From the NCBI RefSeq assembly GCF_020687765.1, contig NZ_JAJEWJ010000011.1:29092-93091 (forward strand): a stretch of DNA of 64,000 nucleotides, given 5' to 3'. Positions within the stretch are counted from its first letter, which is position 1; every line of letters begins with the position of its first letter. Made by a program: the position numbers and the translations under genes. The stretch comes from Sphingobacterium sp. FBM7-1 (lineage in GTDB: Bacteria; Bacteroidota; Bacteroidia; Sphingobacteriales; Sphingobacteriaceae). Below are positions 33,737-43,400 of this stretch, one piece after another. The notes below the pieces were generated by a model. The model saw only the letters and a program-made list of their open reading frames with translations, was not told the DNA's origin and ran no database searches.

Positions 33737-35185
33737 ATGAACATGGAAAAGAAAACTGCTTACAGGTGGACGATATGTTCCCTGCTATTTTTTGCAACGA
33801 CAATTAACTATTTGGACAGACAGGTACTGTCGCTCACATGGAAAGATTTTATTGCTCCAGAGTTCCATTGGACTAATAGTGATTATGGATTAATTACCGC
33901 CCTATTTTCTATATTTTATGCGGTAAGTATGTTATTCGCCGGTCGGTTTGTGGACTGGATGGATACAAAAAAAGGATTTTTGTGGGCGATCGGTATCTGG
34001 TCAATAGGGGCAGTTATACATGCATTTTGCGGTATCGCCACCTCGGGTATTGTAGCGGGCGAATGGTTAGTAGGGTTTGAGGGAGCAAAGGAAGCTATCG
34101 CACGTGTCAGCGACGTTGGTTTGGTAGTCAATGTGAGTGTAACCTTGTTTATCTTCGCCCGTTTTGTGTTAGCTGTGGGGGAAGCAGGTAACTTTCCGGC
34201 TGCGATTAAAGCTACTGCAGAATATTTCCCGAAAAAGGATAGAGCGCTTTCGACGAGTATTTTCAACGCTGGCGCTACAATTGGCGCTTTAGCTGCACCC
34301 CTTACTATTCCTGTAATTGCCCAGCATTGGGGTTGGGAAATGTCCTTTATAATTATTGGTGCTTTAGGTTTTGTGTGGATGGGTTTTTGGGTTTTTATGT
34401 ATAAAAAACCGCATGAGCATCCTAAGGTCAACAAAGCTGAATTGGCATATATTATGCAAGACGGCGATCAAGTTGAACCCGAAGACGTTGTAGGCGCAGC
34501 TCCTGCGGAGAAGAAAAAAATGTCCTTCGCACGTTGTTTTCAATATAAACAAACGTGGGCATTTGCGTTTGGTAAATTTATGACAGACGGTGTTTGGTGG
34601 TTCTTTTTGTTCTGGATGCCTGCCTACCTTTCTTCGGTTTATGATATCAAATCATCCGATACCGAAGGACAGTTAGCTTTGTTTGTCTTATATCTAATCA
34701 CACTACTATCTATCATCGGTGGATGGTTACCAACGTATTTCGTCGATAAGAAAGGCTTAAACCCTTACGAGGGTAGGATGAAAGCTATGCTCTTGTTCGC
34801 ATTTATCCCATTAATTGTGTTGTTCGCGCAGCCTCTAGGACACCTTTCGTACTGGGTACCTGTGTTGTTCATAGGTATGGCGGGAGCTGCTCACCAAGCT
34901 TGGTCGGCGAATATTTTCTCGACTGTAGGTGATATGTTCCCACGTAGCGCTATTGCTACGGTTACAGGTATCGGTGGACTCGCTGGAGGAGTAGGTTCCA
35001 CGTTTATTAACTATGGCTCTGGACAACTGTTTGATCATGCGGCACAGACACAGATGAAATTTATGGGCTTTCAAGGAGAAGAAGCAGGTTATTTTATTGT
35101 CTTCTCCTTCTGTGCGGTGGCTTACCTTATTGCATGGGCAGTAATGAAGACTCTAGTACCGAGAATGGAAATAATTAAAGAATAA
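33737..35185 (+). CDS. exuT: MFS hexuronate transporter (ExuT-like, anion:cation symporter family)
   Basis: Inner-membrane proton-coupled transporter for galacturonate/glucuronate, 482 aa. It has about 12 hydrophobic segments. The N-terminal TTINYLDRQVLSLTWKDF and the loop AGRFVDWMDTKKGFLWAIGI are typical of the ExuT group. GEAGNFPAAIKATAEYFPKKDRA and STSIFNAGATIGALAAPLTIP form the core helices 4-5, and VFMYKKPHEHPKVN marks the central loop. The first methionine (33737) or the third codon (33743) could be the start. It sits among uronate genes (KDPG aldolase before, GapN after). Substrate follows from family and context. Confidence 0.9.
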   Translation: MNMEKKTAYRWTICSLLFFATTINYLDRQVLSLTWKDFIAPEFHWTNSDYGLITALFSIFYAVSMLFAGRFVDWMDTKKGFLWAIGIWSIGAVIHAFCGIATSGIVAGEWLVGFEGAKEAIARVSDVGLVVNVSVTLFIFARFVLAVGEAGNFPAAIKATAEYFPKKDRALSTSIFNAGATIGALAAPLTIPVIAQHWGWEMSFIIIGALGFVWMGFWVFMYKKPHEHPKVNKAELAYIMQDGDQVEPEDVVGAAPAEKKKMSFARCFQYKQTWAFAFGKFMTDGVWWFFLFWMPAYLSSVYDIKSSDTEGQLALFVLYLITLLSIIGGWLPTYFVDKKGLNPYEGRMKAMLLFAFIPLIVLFAQPLGHLSYWVPVLFIGMAGAAHQAWSANIFSTVGDMFPRSAIATVTGIGGLAGGVGSTFINYGSGQLFDHAAQTQMKFMGFQGEEAGYFIVFSFCAVAYLIAWAVMKTLVPRMEIIKE

Positions 35186-35221
35186 GTAAACAAATATTTA
35201 ATCAACCTAAACAATTTATCA

Positions 35222-36841
35222 ATGCAGTTAGATTTAGAAAGCATTTTCTATAGCGAAGGAGATATTCCCGCGGAATTTGCTTTGGAGGGACAGATTGATC
35301 AGCGAGAGTTTCTTTCAAACGGCGAGATGTTAACGTGGACAGGTCAAATCAGTGAAGTATTTTCACCCATTTGTGTAAAAACAGGAAATGGGTTGGAGCG
35401 AAAGCGGATAGGCAGTTACCCGGTATGTACCGAAAAGGAATCTATGGTAGCGCTTGATGCCGCTGTAAAGGCGTATGATAACGGGCGTGGTGAGTGGCCA
35501 ACGATGAGTGTGGCCGACCGAATCAGCTGCGTAGAGCGTTTCACGGAGAAGATGTTGGAGAAGAAGGATATCGTGGTAAAGCTCATTATGTGGGAAATCG
35601 GGAAATCTTATGCCGATTCTGTTAAAGAGTTTGATCGTACGGTTGAATATATTTATGCAACAATCGATGCTTTGAAGGATCTGGATAGAGACTCATCCCG
35701 TTTCCAGATGGAACAAGGAATCATTGCACAGATTCGTCGGTCGCCGCTTGGTGTAGTACTTTGTATGGGGCCGTTTAATTATCCGTTGAATGAAACGTTT
35801 ACGACGCTCATTCCAGCATTGATTATGGGTAATACGCTGTTATTTAAACCACCAAAGCATGGAACTTTATTGCATTACCCATTGTTGGAAGCGTTTCGTA
35901 CTAGCTTTCCAAAAGGTGTAGTAAACACCATTTACGGCCGTGGAAATAAAATCGTTCCGCAGTTGATGCAGTCTGGTAAGATCAATGTATTGACCTTGAT
36001 CGGTTCCAGCCGTGTGGCCGATGAGTTGAAAAAGTTGCATCCGCGTGTGAATAGGCTACGTGCTATATTGGGACTGGATGCGAAAAATGCAGCGATTGTG
36101 ACCAAAGATGCTGACCTAGATTTGGCTGTTTCTGAAACCGTATTGGGATCACTGTCCTTTAACGGGCAGCGATGCACAGCGTTAAAGATTGTATATGTAC
36201 ACCGGAGTATTGCACAAGAGTTTTTGAAGAAGTTAAGTGCAGAAGTTAGCAAGTTGAAGTATGGTATGCCTTGGGAAAAAGGTGTAGCATTAACGCCACT
36301 ACCGGAGGTTAATAAACCTGCTTATTTAAAGGAGTGTTTGGAAGATGCGAAAGCTCACGGGGCTAAAGTGATCAACGAGCATGGAGGGGAAGTATGTGAA
36401 TCCTTCTTCTATCCAGCGGTTGTCTATCCAGTGAATGCGCAGATGAAACTTTACAGAGAGGAACAGTTTGGTCCAGTTATCCCTGTCATTCCTTTTGATG
36501 ATCTAGAAGAGCCTATCGAGTACTTGATTGAATCTTCACACGGGCAGCAGGTTAGTATTTTTAGTAATAACCATGCTGTGATTTCTTCCTTGATAGACCC
36601 GTTGGTTAATCAAGTAAGCCGTGTTAATATTAATTGCCAATGTCAGCGCGGTCCAGATACGTTCCCTTTCACGGGAAGAAAAGACAGCGCCGAAGGAACA
36701 CTGTCTGTGGTGGATGCACTTCGGTCGTTCTCCATTCGGTCACTCGTGGCTACAAAGAATACGGATACAAATAAGAAAGTATTGAACGAAATAGTTAGCG
36801 ATCGTAGCTCTAACTTCTTGAGTACACAATATATCTTCTAA
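35222..36841 (+). CDS. gapN: NADP-dependent non-phosphorylating glyceraldehyde-3-phosphate dehydrogenase (GapN-like ALDH)
   Basis: Aldehyde dehydrogenase superfamily enzyme, 539 aa. Catalytic cysteine is Cys318 in FNGQRCTALKIVYVHRS. The cofactor region is VVLCMGPFNYPLNETFTTLI with GNTLLFKPPKHG. The segments NINCQCQRGPDTFPFTGRKD and the C-terminal LRSFSIRSLVATK are those of the GapN/ALDH11 group, which oxidises glyceraldehyde-3-phosphate directly to 3-phosphoglycerate with NADPH formation. Placed after the KDPG aldolase and transporter genes, it would handle the triose phosphate released from KDPG. A different aldehyde substrate (e.g. a uronate-derived semialdehyde) is the main alternative. 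A strong terminator overlaps its stop codon. Confidence 0.83.
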   Translation: MQLDLESIFYSEGDIPAEFALEGQIDQREFLSNGEMLTWTGQISEVFSPICVKTGNGLERKRIGSYPVCTEKESMVALDAAVKAYDNGRGEWPTMSVADRISCVERFTEKMLEKKDIVVKLIMWEIGKSYADSVKEFDRTVEYIYATIDALKDLDRDSSRFQMEQGIIAQIRRSPLGVVLCMGPFNYPLNETFTTLIPALIMGNTLLFKPPKHGTLLHYPLLEAFRTSFPKGVVNTIYGRGNKIVPQLMQSGKINVLTLIGSSRVADELKKLHPRVNRLRAILGLDAKNAAIVTKDADLDLAVSETVLGSLSFNGQRCTALKIVYVHRSIAQEFLKKLSAEVSKLKYGMPWEKGVALTPLPEVNKPAYLKECLEDAKAHGAKVINEHGGEVCESFFYPAVVYPVNAQMKLYREEQFGPVIPVIPFDDLEEPIEYLIESSHGQQVSIFSNNHAVISSLIDPLVNQVSRVNINCQCQRGPDTFPFTGRKDSAEGTLSVVDALRSFSIRSLVATKNTDTNKKVLNEIVSDRSSNFLSTQYIF

Positions 36842-36882
36842 AAACAAATATGGGCAGATAAAAATCTGCCCATATTTGTTTT
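36841..36882. terminator. Bidirectional-looking rho-independent terminator after gapN
   Basis: A perfect 19-bp inverted repeat (36841-36859 and 36864-36882) with a 4-base loop; the GGGCAGAT stem core is flanked by A-rich and T-rich ends (TTTGTTTT). It ends the uronate operon before the LacI gene. Confidence 0.88.
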
Positions 36883-36965
36883 CTGGATAACAACTTTATT
36901 ACCTACCATCCTGTCATTTTAATATATCGGCTATTTTAGGTATTATTACAAGATAATTACCTGTT

Positions 36966-37979
36966 ATGGCGTTTGAGAACTATACGATAAAAGATATTGC
37001 AAAGGCCTTAAACCTTTCTACATCCACTGTTTCCAGAGCTTTACGTGATAGTTACGAAATTAGTGCAGACACCAAAAAACTAGTATTGGAGTATGCTGAA
37101 AAAATAAATTACCGTGCTAATCCCATAGCGCGTAGCCTAAAGGAAAGAAAAAGTTACAGCATAGGCGTTATTGTCACAGAGATTGCCAACAATTTTTTCT
37201 CTCAAGTGATTGATGGAATAGAATCTGTGGCTTATAGCAAAAATTATCAAGTTGTTATTTCGCAAATGCGCGAATCTTCTGCACGGGAACGACTCAATGT
37301 CGAGCACCTTTACTCTCGCTCCACAGATGGATTATTGATCGCCTTGTCTGCCGAAACCATGGATATTACCTATTTAGAACATTTGATCGGTAAGGGCTTC
37401 CCGATCGTGTTTTTTGATCGGGTCCCCAATTTGGCATCGTGTCATAAAGTAATCGCAGATAATCGCCAAGGCGGCTTTGATGCGATACAATATCTGGTAA
37501 ACAAAGGAAAGCGAAAGATCGCGCATCTTACCGGAACAAAAAAACTCTCTATTACCAGAGAGCGACTAGAAGGTTATAAAATGGGCTTGGAAGCCAATGG
37601 ACTTCCCTACATCCCCGCACTGGTTAAACATTGCGAATACGGAGGGCTTCATCAAGACGAAATAGAGCAAGCCGTTACGGAACTGCTACAAGAAGAATAT
37701 GATGCTATTTTTATCTCCGGGGATAAGTTGAGTATGGGATATTTGCAGGCGATGAAAGAGCGGCCCGGAGCTGATTTAACCAAAATTGAGGTCACCGGTT
37801 TTACGAATTCCAAAGCCGTAAGTCTTTTCTCTCCGCCTATCACCGCGGTACGCCAGCCAGCATTCGAAATGGGAGAAAGAGCTGCTGAACTTTTGATCCA
37901 GCAAATTGAAGCCAAACATCCCATCGAGGATTTTCAGACCATCGTGTTCCCCACCACCTTAATTGAACAGGGGATATAA
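36966..37979 (+). CDS. LacI-family transcriptional regulator, likely pectin/uronate regulator
   Basis: A 337-aa LacI/GalR-family regulator. The N-terminal HTH (about residues 4-50) reads YTIKDIAKALNLSTSTVSRA and then a hinge helix in NPIARSLKER. The effector domain begins YSIGVIVTEIANNFFSQVID and contains GLLIALSAE, PIVFFDRVPN, IAHLTGTKKL and EYDAIFISGDKLSMG. It directly follows the uronate genes behind a terminator, so it has its own promoter. The palindromic sites at 20429 and 22339 and half-sites at 16870 and 23418 are of the type bound by this family. Repression relieved by galacturonate, tagaturonate or KDG is inferred. It ends one base before the convergent MFS gene. Confidence 0.93.
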   Translation: MAFENYTIKDIAKALNLSTSTVSRALRDSYEISADTKKLVLEYAEKINYRANPIARSLKERKSYSIGVIVTEIANNFFSQVIDGIESVAYSKNYQVVISQMRESSARERLNVEHLYSRSTDGLLIALSAETMDITYLEHLIGKGFPIVFFDRVPNLASCHKVIADNRQGGFDAIQYLVNKGKRKIAHLTGTKKLSITRERLEGYKMGLEANGLPYIPALVKHCEYGGLHQDEIEQAVTELLQEEYDAIFISGDKLSMGYLQAMKERPGADLTKIEVTGFTNSKAVSLFSPPITAVRQPAFEMGERAAELLIQQIEAKHPIEDFQTIVFPTTLIEQGI

Positions 37980-37980
37980 C

Positions 37981-39159
37981 CTAATTTTTATTAAATACCG
38001 TAAGGCGGCTGGTCAATGCGAACATCAACAAGCCAAAACAGGCGAATACCCCAAAAGAATAACGTAAATTAAAGACTTCGGCTATATAACCGATTAACGG
38101 AGGCCCCATTAAAAAGCCCAAATAACTGACACTCGATACCATCGCTAAGGCTACGCCGGAGGAAATGGTCTTATGTTTTCCAGCAACAGAATAAACCGAA
38201 GGTATATTACAGGCCACGCCAAGCCCAACGAGCATGAAAGCTAGCGTACATAGTACGAGTTGCGGGAATATTACTGCACCCATCATCCCTATAAACATAA
38301 GTAGTCCGCTAATCTGTAATGTCCGTTTACGGCCAATTCGACTAATCACGGCGTCTCCCATAAACCGCCCTAACGCCATCATGATCATAAAGGAAGCGTA
38401 TCCAAGGGTCGTCCATTTTTCCGGAGCTTTCACAATGTCGTGAAAATACACACCGCTCCAATCGAACATCGCGCCTTCGGTTGCCATGCTACAGAAACCG
38501 ATTACACCTAGCGATATGAGTAGACGATCAGGCTTGAAGGAAAAGGACTTTTTCTCTGACGGATTGGAGTCATCCTGTACAAGATAGGCTCGATTAAGGA
38601 GAATATTAATAAGCATCAGCCCCAAGATGATGTAGAAGTGCGTTTGTGTGGAGAGGTCAATGTTGAGGGAAACCAATCCAATTACGGCGCCCGTAAAGCC
38701 GGCAATACTCCATGAACCATGAAACGATGACATGATGGATTTCTTATAGAGTCGTTCCGCTAATACCCCCTGTGTGTTTACGGAAATATTACAGAGATTT
38801 CCAGTGATTCCAAAAAGTAAGAGGGTGCCTCCCAATTGCCATGCATTGGATGCATAAGCTATTGAACATAGGACCATTAAGTAAACCACCGCTGCAATCG
38901 GCATAATACGATGGCTTCCGTATTTACCGACTAATTTCCCAGAAATGGGCATAGTTATCAATTGGCCAATCGGCAATGCGAGCAAAATGGTTCCCAGTTG
39001 GGCTTCGGTAAGCTGCAATTGTTCTTTTATTACGGGAATACGGCTTGCCCAACTGGCGAAGGCCAATCCTTGACCGAAATAAAATAACGAAACCGCCAAA
39101 CGGATGCGCTGTTTGTTTCCATACACTGCCGTGTTTTTTGTACTTGTTGACGAGTCCAT
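37981..39159 (-). CDS. MFS transporter, YbjJ/fucose-permease-like
   Basis: Inner-membrane major facilitator of 392 aa from ATG 39159 (MDSSTSTKNTAVYGNKQRIR); ATG 39183 would add eight residues. It has about 12 hydrophobic helices. The first helix and loop LFYFGQGLAFASWASRIPVI and KEQLQLTEAQLGTILLALPIG resemble YbjJ-type MFS proteins. The motif GKLVGKYGSHRIM fits the MFS loop 2-3 signature. It converges on the LacI gene with one base between stop codons and diverges from the AraC gene. The substrate cannot be told from sequence; a sugar is plausible. Confidence 0.82.
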   Translation of the reverse strand: MDSSTSTKNTAVYGNKQRIRLAVSLFYFGQGLAFASWASRIPVIKEQLQLTEAQLGTILLALPIGQLITMPISGKLVGKYGSHRIMPIAAVVYLMVLCSIAYASNAWQLGGTLLLFGITGNLCNISVNTQGVLAERLYKKSIMSSFHGSWSIAGFTGAVIGLVSLNIDLSTQTHFYIILGLMLINILLNRAYLVQDDSNPSEKKSFSFKPDRLLISLGVIGFCSMATEGAMFDWSGVYFHDIVKAPEKWTTLGYASFMIMMALGRFMGDAVISRIGRKRTLQISGLLMFIGMMGAVIFPQLVLCTLAFMLVGLGVACNIPSVYSVAGKHKTISSGVALAMVSSVSYLGFLMGPPLIGYIAEVFNLRYSFGVFACFGLLMFALTSRLTVFNKN

Positions 39160-39180
39160 GGTGATATCCTGATATGGGAA

Positions 39181-39188
39181 CAAAAGTA
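39181..39188 (-). promoter_or_regulatory. -7 box match upstream of the MFS gene
   Basis: The minus strand reads TACTTTTG, an exact TAnnTTTG match, about 22 nt upstream of the MFS ATG at 39159. This short distance would leave a leader of only about 15 nt. No clear -33 box at the usual spacing is seen. Confidence 0.35.
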
Positions 39189-39226
39189 CACTAAATTTTG
39201 TTCATTAGAAATTGATCACACTTTTG

Positions 39227-39234
39227 TAAATTTG
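39227..39234 (+). promoter_or_regulatory. -7 box match upstream of the AraC gene
   Basis: TAAATTTG is an exact TAnnTTTG match on the plus strand, about 120 nt upstream of the AraC start. The spacing to the nearest TTTG (39197-39200) is 26 nt, longer than ideal. Confidence 0.3.
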
Positions 39235-39354
39235 ATTGTTCGTCAAGAAATAACCGAAAGGCAAAGATCTACCTGCTGGCTTTGAGAAAGCCGGATCTTG
39301 CTTAAAGATAAACCATTCTGCATGGATGAACAACGAATATTAATTTGAATGTAA

Positions 39355-40242
39355 ATGAATATGCTATCCATATTACGGGAAACCACACCACTCTCAGAGA
39401 AAGATTGTTTTATGGTGTTTTCTCGCGAGAAAACGGAATTCGATTTCCCTGTCCACGTACATGCGGAGTATGAATTGAATTTCATTGAAAACGCGAAGGG
39501 AGCGCAACGTATTGTGGGTGATAGCATAGAAGAAATAGAAGATACAGAACTGGCACTGGTTACGAGTTCGAATTTGGAACACGGATGGGTGAATCATCGG
39601 CTGGGGGAGGGAAAGATAATTAAAGAGATTACCATCCAATTCCATCCTAATCTTTTAAATGATCAATTACTGAATAAGAATCAATTTAGAACTATACAAA
39701 GTATGTTCGCTAAAGCGGCATACGGGATGTCTTTTGGTGTGGAAGTTACCAAGCAGATTAAAGAAAAAATTTATGATTTGGCTGCCGACAACGATGGTTT
39801 TTACTCCGTGATGAAGCTCATAGAGCTTTTGTATGCGCTTTCACTCGATACAACGGCACGGACGCTCTCTAGTCGCTCATTTCACGCGGATAATCAACAA
39901 TTTAATAGCAGACGGGTAGAGCGGATTATCCAATTTTTAATGGAGACTTATACGGAGGAAGTGACTTTACGGGATGTCAGTGATTTGGTGGGCATGACAG
40001 AGGTATCCGTAAGCCGTTTTTTAAAACTGAGGACAGGACGAAGTTTTGTGGATACGCTGAATGACATCCGGCTGGGGCACGCTAGCCGAAAGTTGATTGA
40101 TACCACCTATAGCATAGCAGAAATAGCGCTACAATCTGGATTTAATAACTTATCAAACTTTAACCGAATCTTTTTGAAGAAAAAAGGCTGTACACCGTCA
40201 GATTTTCGGAAGAAATATCGGGCGTCCAAGTTTTTTCTGTAA
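39355..40242 (+). CDS. AraC-family transcriptional regulator, candidate mannan-locus regulator
   Basis: A 295-aa cytosolic regulator. Residues about 25-110 form a cupin-like sensor (EFDFPVHVHAEYELNFIENA, with HVH as the usual cupin motif). The C-terminal AraC HTH pair (about 190-290) contains LRDVSDLVGMTEVSVSRFLK and IAEIALQSGFNNLSNFNRIF followed by KKKGCTPSDFRKKY. Signal sequence and kinase parts are absent, so it senses an intracellular ligand. It lies 218 nt upstream of the mannan locus and points towards it, which makes it the likely regulator; the divergent MFS gene is the other possible target. Confidence 0.9.
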   Translation: MNMLSILRETTPLSEKDCFMVFSREKTEFDFPVHVHAEYELNFIENAKGAQRIVGDSIEEIEDTELALVTSSNLEHGWVNHRLGEGKIIKEITIQFHPNLLNDQLLNKNQFRTIQSMFAKAAYGMSFGVEVTKQIKEKIYDLAADNDGFYSVMKLIELLYALSLDTTARTLSSRSFHADNQQFNSRRVERIIQFLMETYTEEVTLRDVSDLVGMTEVSVSRFLKLRTGRSFVDTLNDIRLGHASRKLIDTTYSIAEIALQSGFNNLSNFNRIFLKKKGCTPSDFRKKYRASKFFL

Positions 40243-40390
40243 AAAGCTATCCTGCTTATCGCCGTCTCTATTTTGGGAGGATAAGAAAATGCGTCTATGG
40301 CATGCCGCTATGTGTTAGTAGAGATATATATTGGCTTGATAAGTGTCTTTAATGGATAAAAAAGTATTACATCCGAAAATAAGTTCTTCC

Positions 40391-40398
40391 TACATTTG
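40391..40398 (+). promoter_or_regulatory. -7 box of the mannan-locus promoter
   Basis: TACATTTG is an exact TAnnTTTG match 62 nt upstream of the SusC3 ATG. The expected -33 position lacks TTTG, so the promoter is probably activator-dependent. Just after it, TATTGCT (40401-40407) and AGCAATA (40416-40422) can form a small hairpin at the very 5' end of the mRNA. Confidence 0.5.
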
Positions 40399-40460
40399 AG
40401 TATTGCTTATTGTAGAGCAATAATAAACCGCCAATACTTATATAAACTAATACCATAGAT

Positions 40461-43400
40461 ATGAATAGATTATTTTATTTCATGCTGTTTGTAACGTTAT
40501 TACCTACCTGGCTGCAGGCACAGAACATGCAAGTCAGTGGGCGGGTAACCGATTTGATGCATGGCGGAGCGGTTTCGGGCGTTTCTGTCAGCGTGAAGGG
40601 GACAACTAGCCAAACAAGTACGGATAACGAAGGCCGCTATCGTATTCAAGCCCAAGCAAACAGCGTTCTTGTATTTTCCTATATCGGAATGGAGACACAG
40701 GAAATTCGCGTCATGGGGAACGAACTGAACGTGCGCATGGCCGGCAGTGTAAACGAACTCGACCAAGTAGTAGCCATCGGTTATGGTGCCGTCCGTAAAG
40801 GTGACTTGTCTGGTTCTTCAGTCACTGTCAGCGAGGAGCAATTAAAAGGATCGGTTGTAACCAACCTCGACCAAGCATTGCAAGGTCGGGCATCAGGCGT
40901 CACAGCAACCATGACTTCGGGCGCGCCTGGAGGCGCAATGTCTATCCGGGTACGGGGGCAGGCAACGATCAACGCTAATGCCGAGCCTCTTTACGTAATC
41001 GACGGAGTGATCGTGCAGGGAGGTGGGGCTAGTGGCGCATCTTTTGGTTTGGGGGATGCACTTGGAAATGGAAGCGTGTCTACCATCTCTCCCCTGTCCA
41101 CCCTCAATCCCGCAGATATTGTTTCGATAGAAGTGCTGAAGGACGCCTCTGCAACGGCGATTTATGGAGCACAAGGTGCGAATGGGGTGGTGCTGATAAC
41201 GACAAAAAGGGGACGAGCAGGCGAAGCGAAGTTTGGCTACGAAGGGCTAACCGCCATACAAAACCAACCCATCCGATTGGATATGATGAACCTGCGGGAG
41301 TTCGCGGCTTTTAGCAACGATATTGCCGGGGAAACTAATTCCAGAGACAATCGCGTGGAGTTCCTTGATCCGTCTTTGCTTGGTGAGGGAACAAATTGGC
41401 AGGAAGCGATTTTCCGGAATGCCCCGATGCAGCAGCATCAGCTATCTGCGCAAGGCGGCACAGACGCTGTGAAGTACTATGTTTCGGGCTCTTTTATGGA
41501 CCAGACCGGTACGGTCATCGGTACGAATTTCGATCGATATTCTTTCCGGTCTAATCTGGATGCACAGCTTAAAAGCTGGTTCAAATTAGGTTTAAACGCA
41601 ATGTATTCCGCTACGGGCGAACGGCTCAGTTTGGTAGATAGTGACGAAGGGGTCGTGAAGTTTTCATTGTTAACGCCGCCCGATATTCCGATTTATGATA
41701 TAGATGGGAATTACGCCAGTGTAGTACGGGAAGGCTACACCACATTGAACCCTATAGCGAAGGCACTGAGCGACAAGATACTGCTGGATAGAACCAAGTT
41801 AAACGGAAGCGTCTTCGCCGATCTGACCATTTTGGAAGGCTTGGTGTGGCGATCAGAGCTTGGATTTGATATTAGCGGATCACGCGCAGAAGTATTCGAG
41901 CCTACATTGGAATTAGGGAACTGGAGAAGAACCATAAATATGAACGCGTGGCAACGCAACAATAGTAAGTTCTGGCAACTCAAAAACTATTTGACGTACA
42001 CGCGTAACTTCGGCTCAGGGCATGCGATCAACGCTATGCTCGGACAGGAAGCATGGGAATCTACTTACGAGTTTATGCGTATCAGTGCCACGGGGCTCCC
42101 TTCCAATGACGTGCAAAACCCGCGTTTAGGAGAAGATCCACAAATAAATTCTGGGTTTGGCGAATCCGCGATGTCTTCTTTTTTTGGCCGCCTGATGTAT
42201 AATTACCAAGATCGATTTATGGGAACCTATACCTATCGTCGGGACGGTTCATCTAATTTTGGGCCAGAAAACCGTTGGGCAAGCTTCCATTCGTTTGCGA
42301 CGTCTTGGCGTTTCTCTAACGAAGCGTTTTTTGAGCCTTTGAAATCTGTAGTGTCTGATGGTAAAATACGTGTTGGATGGGGACAGACGGGGAATTCCAG
42401 TATAGGATCCTATCTCTGGGGAGCAAGTATCACGATGATGCCCACTGGACTTGGACCCGGGTATCGACAGTCTAATATAGCTAATCCCTATATACAGTGG
42501 GAAACACAGGAACAATGGAACTTCGGATTAGACCTAGCGTTCTTCAACGACCGGCTAAGAGTAGTCGCGGATGTCTACGATAAAACTTCCAAAGACATGT
42601 TAATGGCGTTGCAGCTTCCCTCCTATATGGGAACACGCGGAAACGCTTCGTCCGCATTGGCGTCGCCGATGGGAAATTATGGCACGATCAACAATAAGGG
42701 ATTCGAATTGGCCGTATCGACCAAAAATATGACGGGAGCTTTCGAGTGGGATACCGATCTCCAGGTAACTGTCAATAAGAACAAATTGGTCGCATTGGAC
42801 GGCACGGCGTCTGCGCATATTGAGGGATACGGACAATGGAGTGATGTTGTTTCGGTATCTCGAATCGGCGAGCCGCTATACAGTTTTTACGGATATAAAG
42901 TGATCGGTGTGTACCGTGACTTGGAAGACTTGCAAAACTCACCTAAACCCGAAAAATATCCCTCCGACGGCGTATTTAATAGAGCTAATACAACTTGGGT
43001 AGGCGACCTCAAATATGCTGATATCAGCGGACCGGATGGGGTGCCAGATGGTATCATCGATACTTACGACCGGACGGATATCGGTTCACCGATGCCTAAA
43101 TTTACTTTTGGCATTAATAATAGCTTTCGGTATAAGAATTTTGATCTCAATGTATTTCTAAACGGATCATACGGGAATAAAGTAATGAATTATATGGGGA
43201 TTAACCTATCTAATATGTTGACAGGATGGAATAACCAACATCAAAAAGTCGCCGATCGTGCTATCCTGCAGCCGATAAATCCAGACAAGAGTTACCCTGC
43301 GAACGTCAATGGAACCGTTGTCAACAATTGGTTTGAAGATGTCACCAACATCGAGGTAAGCAATCCGGACACAAAAATACCACGGGCAATTTTTAATGAT

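Noticed and set aside
33916..34434. 172-aa minus-strand ORF
   Set aside because: Antisense to the ExuT-like transporter; Ala/Pro/Thr-rich sequence typical of a mirror of membrane helices.
40243..40300. Terminator after the AraC gene
   Set aside because: Only short 6-bp complementary words with a long loop and no T-run.
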